From an uncultured Sutterella sp. (GTDB taxonomy: Bacteria; Pseudomonadota; Gammaproteobacteria; Burkholderiales; Burkholderiaceae_F), in the NCBI GenBank assembly GCA_905198475.1, contig CAJKCQ010000018.1, forward strand, positions 1-33,211: a stretch of 33,211 nucleotides of DNA, given 5' to 3'. Shown in pieces: positions 14,417 to 24,168 of this stretch. Position 1 is the first letter of the stretch. Every line of letters begins with the position of its first letter. A program made the position numbers and the translations under genes. Below the pieces are notes generated by a model that had not been told where the DNA came from, did no database searches, and worked only from the letters and a program-made list of their open reading frames with translations.

Positions 14417-17400
14417 ATGAACCGAAACTTCAAGGTGGTCTTCAACAAGGCCCGCGGCGCGCTGATGGCCGTGAATGAATGCACTTCACTCGTTCAAGCC
14501 AAGGGGACGAAGACGGTGGTTGCGGCGGCTCTCGCCGTGCTGGCCGCCGGCTCGGCCGCGGCGGATGACGTCACGCTCAACACGAAGACGCTTGATAGTT
14601 GGTCGAACGTCAAGTACGAAGTCACCAACAAGAATCAAGACTACTTCGGCGGTAATCACAGCTACGGCGACCAGCACGTCGTCGCCAAGGGCATCGAATT
14701 CTCCGGCAATCAGCTGCTCGCGCTTGAGAAGAAGCTCGGCTCCGGCAACGCCGCCGATGCCCAGGGCGGCGTCATGTACCTCTACTCCTCCGGCACGACA
14801 GCCAAGCATGAGAACACGCGCTACACGTTCGACAACGTCGTCTTCAAGAACAACGCCGTCCTCACGGAGTCGAATCAGGGCAACCTGACCCGCAGCCTAC
14901 GGTGGCGCCCTCATGATCAAGGGCGGCGAGACAACCTTCAAAAACACGGTCTTCACCGGCAACATGGCCACCGCTGCAGGCACGGATGCGAACGACTCCG
15001 ACAAGAAGGCCGCCGGCGGCGGCTCCGCGGCGGGCGGCGCGGTCTTCGTGGACTCGACGCGCAACACGCACAACTACAAGGCGACCGTCAACTTCGAGGT
15101 CACCGAGGACGGCCTCGTGAACTCGGGCAACACCGTGAAGAGCGGCCTCGAGAAGCCCTTCACCGACGGCTACACCACGAAGATTCCGACCGCCGGCGGC
15201 TTCCTCTTCATGGACCGCGACGTCACGACGAACTTCCAAATCGCCGACGGCGTCACCTACACGATCGGCACCGAAGGCGCGTGGAAGAACGACAAGAACA
15301 TGGACAGCATCGCGAGCTCGGTGTACCTCGACAATGTGAACCATGAGGGCGTCGTCATCAACAAGACAGGCGGCGGCACGCTCCTGATGCACGGCAGCCT
15401 CAACGACTACTACGGCACCGTCAACGTCAACGCGGGCACGCTCGCCGTCACCTCCGACTGGGCCGCGGCCAACACGGTCACGGTCAACGACGGCGGCACG
15501 CTCAAGGTGAAGGACCTCTCCTTCACCGATGTCAAGACGGCTTCGGGCTACAACGGCCAAGCCGGTTGGAAGGGCGGCGGCAACAAGACCGAAGACATCG
15601 ACGTCACCCCTGACAAGGGATCGCTCGTCGTGAACGCAGGCGGCACCGCGGTGATTGATTCGCTCGACGCCACAAAGGGCACGGTCACCGTCAAGGGGCT
15701 CCTCGAGGTCGCAACGCTCAAGACGGCGGCGAAGGGCTCGCTCTCGCTCGAGGGCGGCACGATCAAGACCGCCGTCGGCCAGCTCTACACCGAAGGCGAC
15801 AAGGCCGCGACCCTCGATTCCGAGACGTTCAAGCTGCGCGACGGCATCACGCTCACGAGCGGTGAAGTCGCCGTCACCGACGAAGGCACCTACGACGCCG
15901 CGATTCTTGAGAGCCTCAAGAAGACCTTCGTGGACGCCGCCGACGTGAAGTCGGTCACGTTCGTCAACGCCGAATTCAAGGCGACGGATGGCAAGCTGCC
16001 CGAACTCACCGACGGCCTCGTGATCGCCACGGGCGAAGCTCAGCTCACGGCCATCCCCGCCAACGGCGAGGCCTCGGTTGCGACGAAGAATTCCGGCGCC
16101 GCCACCCTGAAGGTTGTCCCGACGGACGGCGCCGACGTCACCGTCCTCAATGTCACGTCCGCGGCCGAGTCCCTCACGCTCACCGGCACCGCCGCGCCGC
16201 AGCAGCTCGTCGTCAACAAGAAGGGCGACGCCCTCAAGGTGATCGTTGCGGACAAGGCCGAACTGAAGCTCGGCTCCACGAAGCTCGACGCCGAAACCGC
16301 GGGCAGCCTCAACCACGTCACAGCCCAGTCCGGTTCGACCGTGAGCGTCGCCAACATCGACGCGACGATCGCCAATCTCGAAGCTCAAGGAACCTCCTTG
16401 ATCAACGTCGGCACGGGTGCCAACCGCGGCTCGCTCACGATCGAAAACCTCTCCCTCGCCTCGGGCTCCACGATCTTCGTCGATCCCGAATGGACGAATG
16501 ATCCGGCGAAGGACGTGGTGCGGAATGCCTCGCACGTCTCCGTGGCCAAGGCGGATCTCCTCGCCGGCTCGATCGTCGCCGCGCGCAACTCGGTGGTCTC
16601 GTACGGCGCGTCGAATGACGCCGCCGACGGGTTGATCGAGCGCTTCAAGACGCTCTCCTGGGGTCCCCAGGGCGTCACCGCGGCCTTCGTGGTCGCCGAT
16701 CAGCTAGATTTGTCGCGGGGCGGCTCCATCGTCGTGAACGGTGCGCTCGCCAACAATACCAACGTCGGCGACAAGGCGACGGTCTACGTCGCCCGGCAGG
16801 GCCTCCTCGTCGTTGACCAGGCCGCCGCTCAAAAGGCGGAGGGCGCATTCATCAAGGGGAAGGTCCTCTTCGAGAAGGACTCCACGCTCGGCATCGTCAA
16901 CGCGGCTCCGGGCGAGTGGCGCCTCGCCGACTCGACCACCGACAAGGGCGCCGGCGTCCTCACCGACAACCCCTTCATCACGGGCTCCGTGAAGGACGGC
17001 GTCGTTACGACCGGTTTCGACTCCGTTTCGGGTCTGCGCGCCATCGCCTCGACCGGCATCCAGGCCATGGCCCGCCGCGCGGACCAGACCTTCGCCGACA
17101 CCATCGCAGACCACGCCGCCGGCACTGCCGCCGTCTCTCGGGGCGCCGCGCTCTGGGCGCAGGTTTCGGGCGAACACTATGAGGCTGACGACTTCGCCCA
17201 CGGCGCCGACTTCGACGCCGACATGGGCTACGGCGCCTTCGGCTTCGAGGCTGCGCCCGCCCAGGGATACACGGTCGGCGCGGCCTTCCAGTACGGCTCG
17301 GGCTCCCTCGACAGCTCCGTCGCTTCTATCAAGAACGACGTCACCTCCTACGGCTTCGCGCTCTACGGCGCGGCCAACGTCGGTGCGGGCCGGGTCGTCG

Positions 17401-17909
17401 CGGACGTCTCCTACCTCAAGACCGAGAACGAACTCTCGTCCTCCCAGTCGCTCCTCAACCAGACGGTTGACGCCGATGTTTGGTCCGTGGGCGTGCGGGG
17501 CGAACATGCCTTCAAGACGGGCGCCGTGACGGTGACCCCGTCGGTGGGCGTCCGGGTCTCCCGCATCAAGACCGACGCGATGCCGTTCGGCACCTTCACG
17601 GTTGAGGAGCAGACCCAGACGATCGTTCAGGTTCCGATCGCCCTCTCCGTCACCGCGGCCGAAACGACGGTCGGCGCCTGGAGCGTCGCGCCGTCCTTCA
17701 AGGCGGCCTACGTTCCGACCTTCGGCGACAAGGAGATCGAAGCCATGGGCGACGAAGTCGACGTGATCGACGCCTCGCCCGTCCAGGCCACCGTCGGTCT
17801 CTCGGCCCGCACGGGCGCCTTTACGCTCTCGGCCGACCTCACGGGCGGTCTCGGTGAGCACGGCACCAAGAACTACGGCGGCCGGATCGGCGTGAAGTAC
17901 GCCTTCTAA
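14417..17909 (+). pseudogene. type V autotransporter adhesin-like gene, frameshifted near 14897
   Basis: The first frame (from ATG 14417) opens with an extended signal peptide: MNRNFKVVFNKARGALMAVNE is the ESPR signature, then a hydrophobic core ending near SAAADD. The passenger continues to TESNQGNLTRS, where the reading frame is lost around 14894-14898. It resumes one frame over as YGGALMIKGGETTFKNTVF and runs open to 17909. Restoring the frame needs one base removed or two added. The passenger (to about 17140) is rich in T, D, G and N repeats of beta-helix type. The last 260 or so residues, from RGAALWAQVSGEHYEADDF, form the outer-membrane beta-barrel ending in KYAF, with the terminal Phe needed for assembly. 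Total about 1,164 codons. The shift could be a real mutation, an on/off slip or a sequencing error. Confidence 0.85.
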
Positions 17910-17938
17910 AACGGCCTGTTTCACCTGAGCCGAAATGA

Positions 17939-17977
17939 CTGCGGCCCGCCGCTCCTCAACGGAACGGCGGGCCGCAG
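17939..17977. terminator. terminator-type hairpin after the autotransporter
   Basis: CTGCGGCCCGCCG (17939-17951) pairs perfectly over 13 bp with CGGCGGGCCGCAG (17965-17977). The T-content after it is weak on either strand (CTTCT on plus, TCATTTC on minus). It lies between convergent coding regions. Confidence 0.6.
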
Positions 17978-18027
17978 CTTCTGGAGTTCTCAGTGCGGGA
18001 TCGACGCCTCCCCCAGCGTCACTCCGG

Positions 18028-18159
18028 TCAGAAGACCTTGCGCTCGCCCACGGTCCAGCGCCAGTTCTCCTCGACTTCGCCGCCCGAGGTGCGCTCGAGG
18101 TCGACGTAGAAGTTCGTCGTGTCGTTGCCGCCGAGATCGTCCTTGAGCGTGCGGTTTCT
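18028..18159 (-). pseudogene. C-terminal scrap of another autotransporter beta-barrel
   Basis: Reading the minus strand to the stop at 18030-18028 gives GGNDTTNFYVDLERTSGG followed by EVEENWRWTVGERKVF. The NFYVDLERT...NWRWTVG...F pattern is that of the last strands of autotransporter barrels, including the terminal Phe. Only about 40 codons are recognisable and no start or export signal precedes them; further upstream the strand is occupied by the end of the TPR gene. It does not resemble the end of the neighbouring autotransporter, so it derives from a different paralogue. Recognition rests on a short motif and memory of the family. Confidence 0.5.
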
Positions 18160-18205
18160 CTCTTGCGGTTCAAAAGTTCTGGACCGAAAGCACCGACGCG
18201 GCGCC

Positions 18206-20788
18206 TCACGCGAGCGCCGACATCACGGGGACGTCTGGCACGACGGTTTCGCCCTCCGGCTGTTCGACGGCAGCGGGCTCCTCCTCGCCGTCCTTGAGGG
18301 CGAGGATCCCGGCCGTGCGCCGGAAGCTGTGGAAGCCCGCGCGCAGCACGTCGGGCTCTTCCATGAAGAACGCCCGCGCGGCGTCGAGCACTGGCGGCAG
18401 ATCCCAGGCGTAGAGCTCAACGTAGCTCCAGCGGGTGCCCGACGCCGTGCCGCAGAGGAAGCAGACTTCCGGAGGACAAACTTCAGAGAGCCGTGCCTGA
18501 AGCGCCGCCGTGACGGCGTCCATGCGGGCCGCGCGGGACTCGGGGTTCTCGAAGCCCTTCAGGGAGAAGAAGAGGAACCCCGCCGCGATGCCTTCGGCGT
18601 GAAGGCGATCGACCGCATCGGGCGCGTTCGCGCGGAATTCGTTCACGAGGACCACCGCCGCCGTCTCGCCGTGCACGACGTCGAGCCCGGGGACGTCCAC
18701 GTCCTCGGGCTTGAGCCAGTACTCCAGCCGCCGGCGCGAGAGGGTCTCGAACGTCTCGTCGGCGCTCTCGGGATTCGTTTCGTGGAGATAGTCGGGGAGT
18801 TCCGTGAGGGGCATGAGCACCCCCTCGGGCTTCTTCATCGAGAGCGTGACGCCCGAGATCCACCGGAGCGACGCCGCCTCGCCGATGAGCGCCGCGAGCA
18901 TCAGCATCACCGAGCCCCTCCCCTCGCCCACGGCTTCGGCCTCGGTCATGCCGGCGAACTCCCTGGACCAGAGCGTGATCTTTAGCGCGAGGGCACTCCT
19001 CTCGGGCGTGAAGAAGATGTTGGCGGCGTCAAGCGTCCGTTCGTTCGTGACGAGCTTCAGGGCGCCCCCCAAGGGCTCGCGGCCGGCGGCGACGCGCCAG
19101 CGGGACTTGAGCGACTCGGGCATCCTGCGGGTGAATTCCAGGATCGGAAGGATCTCCACGATCTCGCCCATGGTGGAGAGCGTGATCACGCCGCGCTCCA
19201 CGCCCTCGGGCGTGGTCTCGAAGCGCACGTCCGAATCCCAGAGGAAGGGACGACCGAAAAGCTGCTGCGGGGAGAAGGCGAGGCGCCCGGCTCTCTTGAG
19301 CTTCTCCCAGAGCTCCGCCTCCCGCGCGGCGAAAGCGTTCCAGGCCGCCTCGACGCGGCGGCGGAAAGGAAGCCGGAAGACGGGGGCCGTGAGCATGTCC
19401 TCGCAGTTTCGGAGCGTGAGGAGCGCCTCCTCGTCGCCGGGTTTGCGCGAGAGAAGCTCGCGGCACATGGCCGCGGCCTGCGGCTGCATGTCCACCAGCA
19501 TGAAGGCCGCGGCGTACTGCCGCCACCACTCGGGGTTGCCGCGACCGTCGGCGGCGAATTCGCTGAGAAGCTCAATCGCCTCCCAGACGCCGCGCTCGTC
19601 CACACGCGGGCCGCCCGCGGCCTTGAGGAGCTTCGCGCAGGCGAGTTCGAGCATCTGCCGCGGGTTGCGCTCGCCTTCGGGCACGGCGTCAATCACCGCA
19701 ATGGCGCGCTCGGGCTCACCCTTGGAGCGCCACCAAGCGGCCTGGTCGGCGGGCGAAAGGTCCGCGTCGGGGGCCTGCGCTTCGTCGACGGAGACGCGCT
19801 CAAGGTCGATGAATTCCACCGGGATGTCCTTGTATTTGACTGCGCGCACGCGGTCCGGGGCATCGGGGTCCGAGAGCACGCAGAAGATTGAGCGGTCCTG
19901 ACGGACCCAGATGCGCTCCAGGTTCGCCGGGTCCGTCACGTCGCGGCGGATCATGTGGGGAATCGCCGCCGCGAGGCGCGCGAGCCACGAGGGGTTCATG
20001 TGCGAGAAGCCCGCGGCGTTCATGCGAAAGCCCATCGGCACGACCAACCCGGGTTCGAGCGCTGCGTCGAAGACGACGAAGTGCCCGTCCGGCGAATCAT
20101 CACGGAAGTTTTCGGCCTTCATTAGGCGTTGGTTCTCCCGGAGGCCGTCTTCGAGCACCACCATGCAGTTCACCGCCCGACATTTGACGAGCATCTCGTC
20201 GACGGGGAGGAGCCCCTTCAGGAGCAGCGCATCCGCATCGGCGTCGATCGTGTGGTACTCCATCACTTCGAGGGACTTACCGGCTTCGATCTCTTCGCGC
20301 AGGACCTGGAACTGGTGGTGCCCCGGAACGAGCGCCTCACCTTCGTCCACGTAGCGCAGTGCAAGCGTCTTGTCGCCGAAGTGCGCGGCGAGCTTCGCCG
20401 CCGGGAGCCGGCACCAGGGATAGTCGGGTTGGGTGGCGATGCCCGCCTGCGCCGCGTCGAACGCTTCGACGAGCCGCCCCGTGCAGAGAAGCGCCGTTGC
20501 GTACCGGTAGTGCCAGACGCCCGAATGCGCTCCCGCCTCCCGGGCGGGCTCGAGGATCCGAAGCGTCTCGAGGGCCGCGGCGTAGGTCTCCTGATTCAGG
20601 TACGCGTAGGCGCGCCAGAGCGCGACGTCGAGGTCGGCCGCGGCGGCCGCTTTCGAGGCGAAGCGCCCTGAGGCGACGCCTTCGGAGACGATGGAATCGA
20701 CGAGTGCGAGGATCGCCCCGATGTCGAGTCCTTCCTCATCGTCCTGCAGGCGCGTGAGCGCCTCCGTCTCTTCCTTCGTGAACGGCAT
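18206..20788 (-). CDS. large TPR-type protein of unknown function
   Basis: An 860-residue soluble protein with no signal peptide or membrane span. The N-terminal 160 residues look like helical tetratricopeptide-type repeats (LDVALWRAYAYLNQETYAAALETL, split by YATALLCTGRLVEAFDAAQAG). A second helical stretch lies around 360-470. The central and C-terminal parts (VPMGFRMNAAGFSHMNPSWLARL; KSRWRVAAGREPLGGAL; GTASGTRWSYVELYAWDL) are globular and unfamiliar to me. A strong AAGGAGG precedes the ATG. It is a single gene, convergent with the autotransporter and divergent from the small-protein region. An enzymatic role cannot be assigned; protein interaction through the repeats is the safest inference. 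Confidence 0.8.
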   Translation of the reverse strand: MPFTKEETEALTRLQDDEEGLDIGAILALVDSIVSEGVASGRFASKAAAAADLDVALWRAYAYLNQETYAAALETLRILEPAREAGAHSGVWHYRYATALLCTGRLVEAFDAAQAGIATQPDYPWCRLPAAKLAAHFGDKTLALRYVDEGEALVPGHHQFQVLREEIEAGKSLEVMEYHTIDADADALLLKGLLPVDEMLVKCRAVNCMVVLEDGLRENQRLMKAENFRDDSPDGHFVVFDAALEPGLVVPMGFRMNAAGFSHMNPSWLARLAAAIPHMIRRDVTDPANLERIWVRQDRSIFCVLSDPDAPDRVRAVKYKDIPVEFIDLERVSVDEAQAPDADLSPADQAAWWRSKGEPERAIAVIDAVPEGERNPRQMLELACAKLLKAAGGPRVDERGVWEAIELLSEFAADGRGNPEWWRQYAAAFMLVDMQPQAAAMCRELLSRKPGDEEALLTLRNCEDMLTAPVFRLPFRRRVEAAWNAFAAREAELWEKLKRAGRLAFSPQQLFGRPFLWDSDVRFETTPEGVERGVITLSTMGEIVEILPILEFTRRMPESLKSRWRVAAGREPLGGALKLVTNERTLDAANIFFTPERSALALKITLWSREFAGMTEAEAVGEGRGSVMLMLAALIGEAASLRWISGVTLSMKKPEGVLMPLTELPDYLHETNPESADETFETLSRRRLEYWLKPEDVDVPGLDVVHGETAAVVLVNEFRANAPDAVDRLHAEGIAAGFLFFSLKGFENPESRAARMDAVTAALQARLSEVCPPEVCFLCGTASGTRWSYVELYAWDLPPVLDAARAFFMEEPDVLRAGFHSFRRTAGILALKDGEEEPAAVEQPEGETVVPDVPVMSALA

Positions 20789-21161
20789 CGCCGCCTCCTT
20801 CGAGCCTTTTCGAGCCTTAACGGCCCCTTTCGGGCCTTTTGAGTTGTCTGTGTCCTCCGCCGCAGAGGGCGGAAGGAGGAATTATCGCCGGCGGGCCGCG
20901 CTTCTGGCGTAGGACGCTCGAATCTCTTCCGCGGCTACCTTGCCGGCGTCCGCTCCCGGCGAAGATCTCGGCAAGCCACCCTCAACCTTCAGACGACGTC
21001 GGCGGAGGGCTGGATCTCCCAACCTAACCAAATGGTGATACGACATTACCCCAAGGCTCTCAGGACTCGTCTCTAGCCCGCATGCGTCCCGGCACAAGAA
21101 CCCTCAATAGCGCGAAGAAAGCGGGGAGCGTCGGGCGCTCAACGACTCGTGGAGGACTATT
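20789..21161. other. gene-poor region with short hairpins
   Basis: Nothing coding is recognised. Near the TPR gene, GGCTCGAA is directly repeated in its leader, GGCCC-CTTTC-GGGCC followed by TTTT (20822-20840) looks like a small plus-strand terminator, and TCCGCC/GGGCGGA forms another dyad near 20860-20876. The remainder to 21140 shows no recognised RNA gene. The promoter for the downstream small-protein unit should lie here but is not evident. Confidence 0.4.
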
Positions 21162-21278
21162 GTGATCCTCAGAGAGACGCGCACGAACGCGCCTCTCACA
21201 AGAAAACGCACGCCGCGCGGCGACGGAACGCCGCGTCCTTTGAAACTGAAAGCTTGTTTAATCGGAGAACAGCCATGA
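21162..21278 (+). CDS. possible 38-residue upstream ORF coupled to the small protein
   Basis: A GTG at 21162 follows GGAGG (21151-21155) at good spacing. The frame stays open for 38 codons (start VILRETRTNAPLTRKR), rich in Arg, Thr and Pro, and ends in a TGA overlapping the next ATG as ATGA. Two hairpins lie within it: a 10-bp stem with one mismatch (21172-21197) and CGCGGCG/CGCCGCG (21216-21235). It could be a leader peptide controlling the downstream gene. Start codon use and conservation are unproven, and the frame may be open by chance. Confidence 0.3.
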   Translation: MILRETRTNAPLTRKRTPRGDGTPRPLKLKACLIGEQP

Positions 21279-21454
21279 AGAAACTTTCCGCCGCTTCCCT
21301 TGAAAAGGGTTGCGTCTCCCAGTCCAAGCAGAGCGCCGAAGCCGCCGCCAAGAAGGCCCGCGCCGCCGCGTACAAATCGCTCGTTGCAACGGTCGAGCCC
21401 GTCTCCCGCACTGAAGCGACCTTGATCGCCATGGGCATCGTCGCCGCGGGGTGA
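21275..21454 (+). CDS. small 59-residue protein, unknown function
   Basis: Begins MKKLSAASLEKGCVSQ, continues with an Ala/Lys-rich amphipathic helix (AEAAAKKARAAAYKSL) and ends in a hydrophobic TLIAMGIVAAG. GGAGA precedes the ATG. There is one Cys and no clear signal peptide or membrane span. A terminator follows about 60 bases after the stop, so this is a compact transcription unit of its own. I do not recognise the family. The good ribosome site, closed unit and coherent composition support a real gene. Confidence 0.55.
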   Translation: MKKLSAASLEKGCVSQSKQSAEAAAKKARAAAYKSLVATVEPVSRTEATLIAMGIVAAG

Positions 21455-21515
21455 TTTCCCCCACGCAGCCGCACCGGGGAAAGAGCGGTCGAGCCGCCGC
21501 CCGGGAAGTTGCAGG

Positions 21516-21553
21516 AACGGCCGGACCTCCTTCGCGGGAGCCGGCCGTTTTTC
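21516..21553 (+). terminator. intrinsic terminator after the small-protein gene
   Basis: AACGGCCGG (21516-21524) pairs with CCGGCCGTT (21541-21549), with an inner CTCC/GGAG, and a T-run follows immediately (21548-21552). It separates the small gene from metA. Confidence 0.8.
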
Positions 21554-21600
21554 GTCGCTCCCTGCACCGCTCTGCGCCTCCGAGGAGCCCCGCGTCCGCC

Positions 21601-22098
21601 TTGCCCGTCATCTTGCACAACGACCTTCCGGCCTACACACGCCTCGCCGACGAAAACGTCTTTGTGATGTCGCCCGACCGGGTGCGCACGCAGGTCATCC
21701 GTCCGCTCAAGATCCTCGTCCTCAACCTGATGCCTACGAAGATCACGACGGAGACGCAGATCGCGACCCACCGCGGCACTCACGTCTCGAGCGACCACCT
21801 CGACCTCTTCTACAAGACCTTCAACGAGGTGAAGGACGAGCGCTTCGACGGCATGATCATCACGGGGCACCCCGAGTACGACCTCCTCACGCTTGACGCC
21901 GAGTACCGGCGCGACGTCGAGCGCGGGCTCCCGATCGCGGTGCCCGAGAACTACTACCCCGGCGACGACCCGGCCGCGCGCCCCGTCTTCTCCTGGCGCA
22001 GCCACGCGCATCTCCTCTACCAGAACTGGCTCAACTACTACGTCTATCAGGCGACGCCCTACGACCTCGACGAGCTCGCGTCGCTCGCCGGGAGCTGA
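21601..22098 (+). pseudogene. metA: metA-like homoserine O-acyltransferase with two in-frame internal deletions
   Basis: MetA transfers a succinyl or acetyl group to homoserine, the first committed step of methionine synthesis, and is normally about 300 residues. Here 165 codons remain. The start is taken as TTG 21601 after GAGGAG, giving PVILHNDLPAYTRLADENVFVM, a normal MetA N-terminus. After TETQIA the sequence jumps to THRGTHVSSDHLDLFYKTF (a loss of some 15-20 residues near 21765). After FDGMIITG it jumps to HPEYD (near 21866), losing roughly 120-150 residues that include the acyl-accepting Cys. The end (VPENYYPGDDP, NWLNYYVYQATPYDL) is normal. Both joins keep the frame, and there is no stop inside. 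It should be catalytically dead. Confidence 0.85.
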
Positions 22099-22119
22099 AC
22101 CCGTCGCCCGCGGGCGGAC

Positions 22120-22148
22120 CTTGAAAAACCGCCCCGGCATCCCCATAT
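22120..22148 (+). promoter_or_regulatory. sigma-32 heat-shock promoter of htpG
   Basis: CTTGAAA (22120-22126), a 14-base spacer, then CCCCATAT (22141-22148) match the classical heat-shock consensus at essentially every conserved position. It lies 72 bases before the htpG start, so htpG is induced by RpoH. Confidence 0.9.
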
Positions 22149-22220
22149 GGACTCCAACACGTGAGGACGGGCCGCCGTCCGTCCTCGTAGAACGCAATTT
22201 TGTTTGGAGACCCAGAAAAA

Positions 22221-24101
22221 ATGGCTGCTGAAGTTCATGCCTTTCAGACCAAGGTGAGCAAGCTCCTCAAGCTTCTCGCCAACTCGCTCTATTCAAACAA
22301 GGAGGTGTTTCTCCGTGAGCTCGTCTCGAACGCCTCCGACGCGATCGACAAGCTGCGCTTCGCCGCGATCTCCCGCCCGGAACTCGTGAAGGACGACCCC
22401 GTCTTCTCGATCCGCATCCGCGCCGACCGCGAGGCGGGCACGCTCACCATTTCGGACAACGGCATCGGCATGACGCAGGCCGAGGCGAACCAACACCTGG
22501 GCACCATCGCGCAGTCGGGCACCGAAGACTTCCTCGAGCACCTCTCGGCCGAACAGGCGAAGGACGCGCAGCAGATCGGCCAGTTCGGCGTGGGCTTCTA
22601 CTCGGCCTTCATCGTCGCCGACCGCGTGACCGTGGTCTCCCGCGCCGCGGGCGCCGCCGAGAACGAGGCCGTGAAGTGGGAGTCGGACGGTTCGGGCACC
22701 TTCACCTCCGAACTCACGACCCGCACGTGCCGCGGCACGGACGTGATCCTGCACATGAAGAAGGACGAGGCGGACTTCCTCGATCCGTGGACCCTGCGCG
22801 GGACGATCACCAAGTATTCCGACCACATCTCGACCCCCGTCTACCTCTGGGAGACGAAGCCCGCCGAGGAAGGGAAGGAGCCGACCCACGAGTGGGTGCA
22901 GGTGAACGACGCCAAGGCGCTCTGGACGCTCCCCCCGAAGGACGTCACCGAAGAGCAGTACAAGGAGTTCTACAAGCACCTCACCCACGACTGGGAGGAT
23001 CCGCTCTGCTGGGCGCACAACCGCGTCGAGGGCGACCTTGAGTACACCTCGCTCCTCTACTGCCCCTCGCAGGCCCCGTACGACCTCTACAACCGCGACG
23101 TGCAGAAGGGTCTGAAGCTCTTCGTCGAGCGCGTCTTCATCATGGACCGCGCCGAGGCGTTCCTCCCGAACTACCTCCGCTTCATCAAGGGCCTCGTCGA
23201 CACGAACGACCTGCCGCTCAACGTCTCGCGTGAACTCCTGCAGGAGTCCCGCGTCGCCTCGAAACTCAAGAAGGCCCTTACGAAGCGCGCCCTCGACATG
23301 TTCGCGAAGCTCGACGCCGAAAAGTTCAAGGTCTTCTGGACGCAGTTCGGCCGCGTGATCAAGGAGGGCGTCGTCGAGGATCCGGACAACCGCGATGCGG
23401 TTCTGAAGCTCCTGCGCTTCGCGAGCACGAAGTCTGAAGGGGCCGTAACGGTCTCCCTCTCCGACTACCTCGCGCGCATGCCCGAAGGCCAGAAGAACAT
23501 CTACTACCTCATCGCCAACAGCCGTGAGGCGGCCGAAGGCTCGCCCTACCTCGAGGGTCTCAAGAAGAAGGGCGTTGAAGTCCTTCTCCTCTGGGAGCGC
23601 ATCGACGAGTGGATGATGGGCGCCCTCACCGAGTTTGACGGGCACAAGTTCGTCTCCGCCACCGCGGGCGACCTCGAGCTCGACGGCGTCAAGTCGCCCG
23701 AGAGCGAAGCGGCCGAGAAGCCGAGCGAAACCTCAAAGGAGGACGACGACCGCGCCGTCGCCCGCTTCAAGGCCGCGTTGGGCGACCAGGTCGTGGACGT
23801 CAAGGTCTCCAAGCGCCTCGTGGACTCCGCCGCCTGCGTGGTCGGCGCCCACGACCAGATGCTCACCGAGCAGATGCGCCGCATGCTCGAAGCCGCCGGT
23901 CAGAAGCTCCCCGAAGAGAAGTACACGCTTGAACTCAACCTCGAGAGCCCGCTCGTGAAGAAGGCGCTCGCGGAAGCGAACCCCGAGAAGTTCAATGAAT
24001 GGGCCGGGGTGATTCTCGACCAGGCGCTTCTCTCCGAACAGGGCTCGATCAAGGATCCCGCCGGGTTCCTCAAGCGCCTGAACGCTCTGCTCCTCGGCTG
24101 A
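22221..24101 (+). CDS. htpG: molecular chaperone HtpG (bacterial Hsp90)
   Basis: A 626-residue ATP-dependent cytosolic chaperone. The GHKL ATPase domain shows FLRELVSNASDAIDKLRF (Asn for Mg-ATP), DNGIGM and GQFGVGFYSAF. The middle domain has NLPLNVSRELLQ-type sequence (DLPLNVSRELLQ, with the catalytic-loop Arg), and the C-terminal dimerisation domain ends LKRLNALLLG. Length is normal. ATG 22221 gives the standard AAEVHAFQ start; an upstream in-frame TTG would add seven unrelated residues. Transcribed from the sigma-32 promoter just upstream and ended by the long-loop terminator at 24169. No odd substitutions were noticed. Confidence 0.97.
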   Translation: MAAEVHAFQTKVSKLLKLLANSLYSNKEVFLRELVSNASDAIDKLRFAAISRPELVKDDPVFSIRIRADREAGTLTISDNGIGMTQAEANQHLGTIAQSGTEDFLEHLSAEQAKDAQQIGQFGVGFYSAFIVADRVTVVSRAAGAAENEAVKWESDGSGTFTSELTTRTCRGTDVILHMKKDEADFLDPWTLRGTITKYSDHISTPVYLWETKPAEEGKEPTHEWVQVNDAKALWTLPPKDVTEEQYKEFYKHLTHDWEDPLCWAHNRVEGDLEYTSLLYCPSQAPYDLYNRDVQKGLKLFVERVFIMDRAEAFLPNYLRFIKGLVDTNDLPLNVSRELLQESRVASKLKKALTKRALDMFAKLDAEKFKVFWTQFGRVIKEGVVEDPDNRDAVLKLLRFASTKSEGAVTVSLSDYLARMPEGQKNIYYLIANSREAAEGSPYLEGLKKKGVEVLLLWERIDEWMMGALTEFDGHKFVSATAGDLELDGVKSPESEAAEKPSETSKEDDDRAVARFKAALGDQVVDVKVSKRLVDSAACVVGAHDQMLTEQMRRMLEAAGQKLPEEKYTLELNLESPLVKKALAEANPEKFNEWAGVILDQALLSEQGSIKDPAGFLKRLNALLLG

Positions 24102-24168
24102 GGCCGCTCCAATCCGCTCCCTTCACCCGCAGCCGGCCGCACCGGTGCGGGTTGAGGGGGCCTCAAAG

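Noticed and set aside
14862..18209. Two long minus-strand open frames opposite the autotransporter
   Set aside because: Repetitive Arg/Val/Asp-rich translations without motifs; the plus strand has a coherent passenger and barrel.
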